Assembly: GCF_018863235.1 (NCBI RefSeq)
Contig: NZ_JAHKRS010000005.1
Coordinates: 62,001 to 126,000 of the forward strand
Source: Pseudomaricurvus albidus
GTDB lineage: Bacteria; Pseudomonadota; Gammaproteobacteria; Pseudomonadales; Cellvibrionaceae
Direction: 5' to 3'
DNA: 64,000 nt
Below, piece by piece: positions 63,758-64,000 of this stretch; position 1 is the stretch's first letter; each line of letters begins with the position of its first letter. The position numbers were made by a program, and so were the translations under genes. The notes below the pieces were generated by a model. The model did no database searches and was not told the DNA's origin. It was given only the letters and a program-made list of their open reading frames with translations.

Positions 63758-64000
63758 TTAACTTACGGCTTCGGGTTGTTTCTCTTTAAGCACCAGCATT
63801 AACAGGCAGGGTAAGAAGGTCAGGGTAATGACTGTCGAAAACAGTATGCCAGTCAGAACAACAATGCCCACTCCCCGGTACAGTTCGGTACCCGCACCCG
63901 GGATCAGAACCAGCGGCGCGAGCCCAAAGATGGTGGTCATGCTGGACATCAAGATTGGACGCAGCCGTGTGGCCAGTGCCGAACTGACCGCGTCTTTTAC
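63758..64000 (-). CDS. RND-family efflux transporter permease, C-terminal end (partial)
   Basis: This is the C-terminal end of an open frame entering from the right edge. The translation DAVSSALATRLRPILMSSMTTIFG, LAPLVLIPGAGTELYRGVG and GILFSTVITLTFLPCLLMLVL is the classic last membrane part of AcrB/MexB-type or related RND pumps (AxRxRPILMT, PLxxxxGxGxExxxP-type). Only about 80 codons are in the window, so the substrate class is unknown. Confidence 0.88.
   Translation of the reverse strand, partial: VKDAVSSALATRLRPILMSSMTTIFGLAPLVLIPGAGTELYRGVGIVVLTGILFSTVITLTFLPCLLMLVLKEKQPEAVS

Noticed and set aside
1-64000. CRISPR array, tRNA/rRNA genes, phage or IS elements
   Set aside because: No spaced direct repeats of array type, cloverleaf, rRNA-like sequence, transposase or integrase was found.

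Overview
The window reads as chromosomal DNA of a free-living, respiratory Gammaproteobacterium, probably marine and lipid- or hydrocarbon-degrading. This rests on the dense acyl-CoA and CoA-ester gene sets, the Pseudomonas-like nitrate assimilation cluster (nasA, cobA, nirBD, narK, a PP2C-kinase) and the protein styles (PEGA/TPR envelope proteins, BASS transporter, GGDEF/EAL proteins). I cannot assign a genus. I see no rRNA, tRNA, phage, insertion sequence or CRISPR array.

Layout. (1) 1-7069, all minus strand: an envelope cluster made of a TPR protein with a TonB-like C-terminus, a Ser/Gln-rich lipoprotein, a second lipoprotein, a membrane-anchored TPR protein and a membrane-anchored multi-PEGA protein cut by the window edge. 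(2) 7686-9853: an alpha/beta hydrolase, a DUF4126/SHOCT membrane protein and a His/Tyr-rich secreted protein. (3) 10115-19346: a fatty-acid or acyl-CoA degradation block. A bifunctional enoyl-CoA hydratase/3-hydroxyacyl-CoA dehydrogenase, a thiolase and an acyl-CoA synthetase on the minus strand diverge from three acyl-CoA dehydrogenases on the plus strand, around a perfect inverted repeat at 15608-15628. (4) 19533-28017: a BASS-type transporter, an MBL-fold hydrolase, a GST, a very large ferredoxin/FAD-NADP reductase/molybdopterin oxidoreductase fusion, a divergent AraC regulator and a decayed amidohydrolase fragment. (5) 28237-31037: an exported amidohydrolase and an outer-membrane protein.

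(6) 31183-45915 is a nitrate assimilation and molybdenum cofactor island. nasA is followed by moaA, mobB and moaB on the minus strand. The siroheme methyltransferase cobA, then nirB and nirD, run divergently, followed by narK and a fused PP2C phosphatase/Ser-Thr kinase. mobA and a diguanylate cyclase lie beyond. Nitrate is imported by NarK and reduced by NasA (bis-MGD made with MoaA/MoaB/MobA/MobB) and then by NirBD (siroheme made with CobA). (7) 46050-52367: pdxH, an RhlG-like SDR, and a second CoA-ester group (quinone oxidoreductase, CoA transferase, thiolase, enoyl-CoA hydratase). (8) 52629-55664: a cold-shock protein, shikimate kinase, an Lrp/AsnC regulator and an aromatic aminotransferase. 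(9) 56276-60514: a second NasA-like molybdoenzyme next to a fused DmsB-DmsC electron-transfer/membrane-anchor protein. (10) 60955-64000: a GGDEF/EAL protein and the end of an RND efflux pump.

The most interesting signals are three. The first is the roughly 1271-residue fusion at 22609-26424, apparently a complete NADPH-to-molybdenum electron chain in one chain, with Asp where the NasA-type Mo-ligand Cys would be. The second is the NasA-like/DmsBC-fusion pair, which may be a quinol-linked cytoplasmic nitrate reductase. The third is a shared promoter grammar: sigma-54 -24/-12 elements with several TGGTGC boxes upstream of nasA, cobA-nirBD, narK and the NasA-like/DmsBC operon. This ties the orphan second reductase to nitrogen control.
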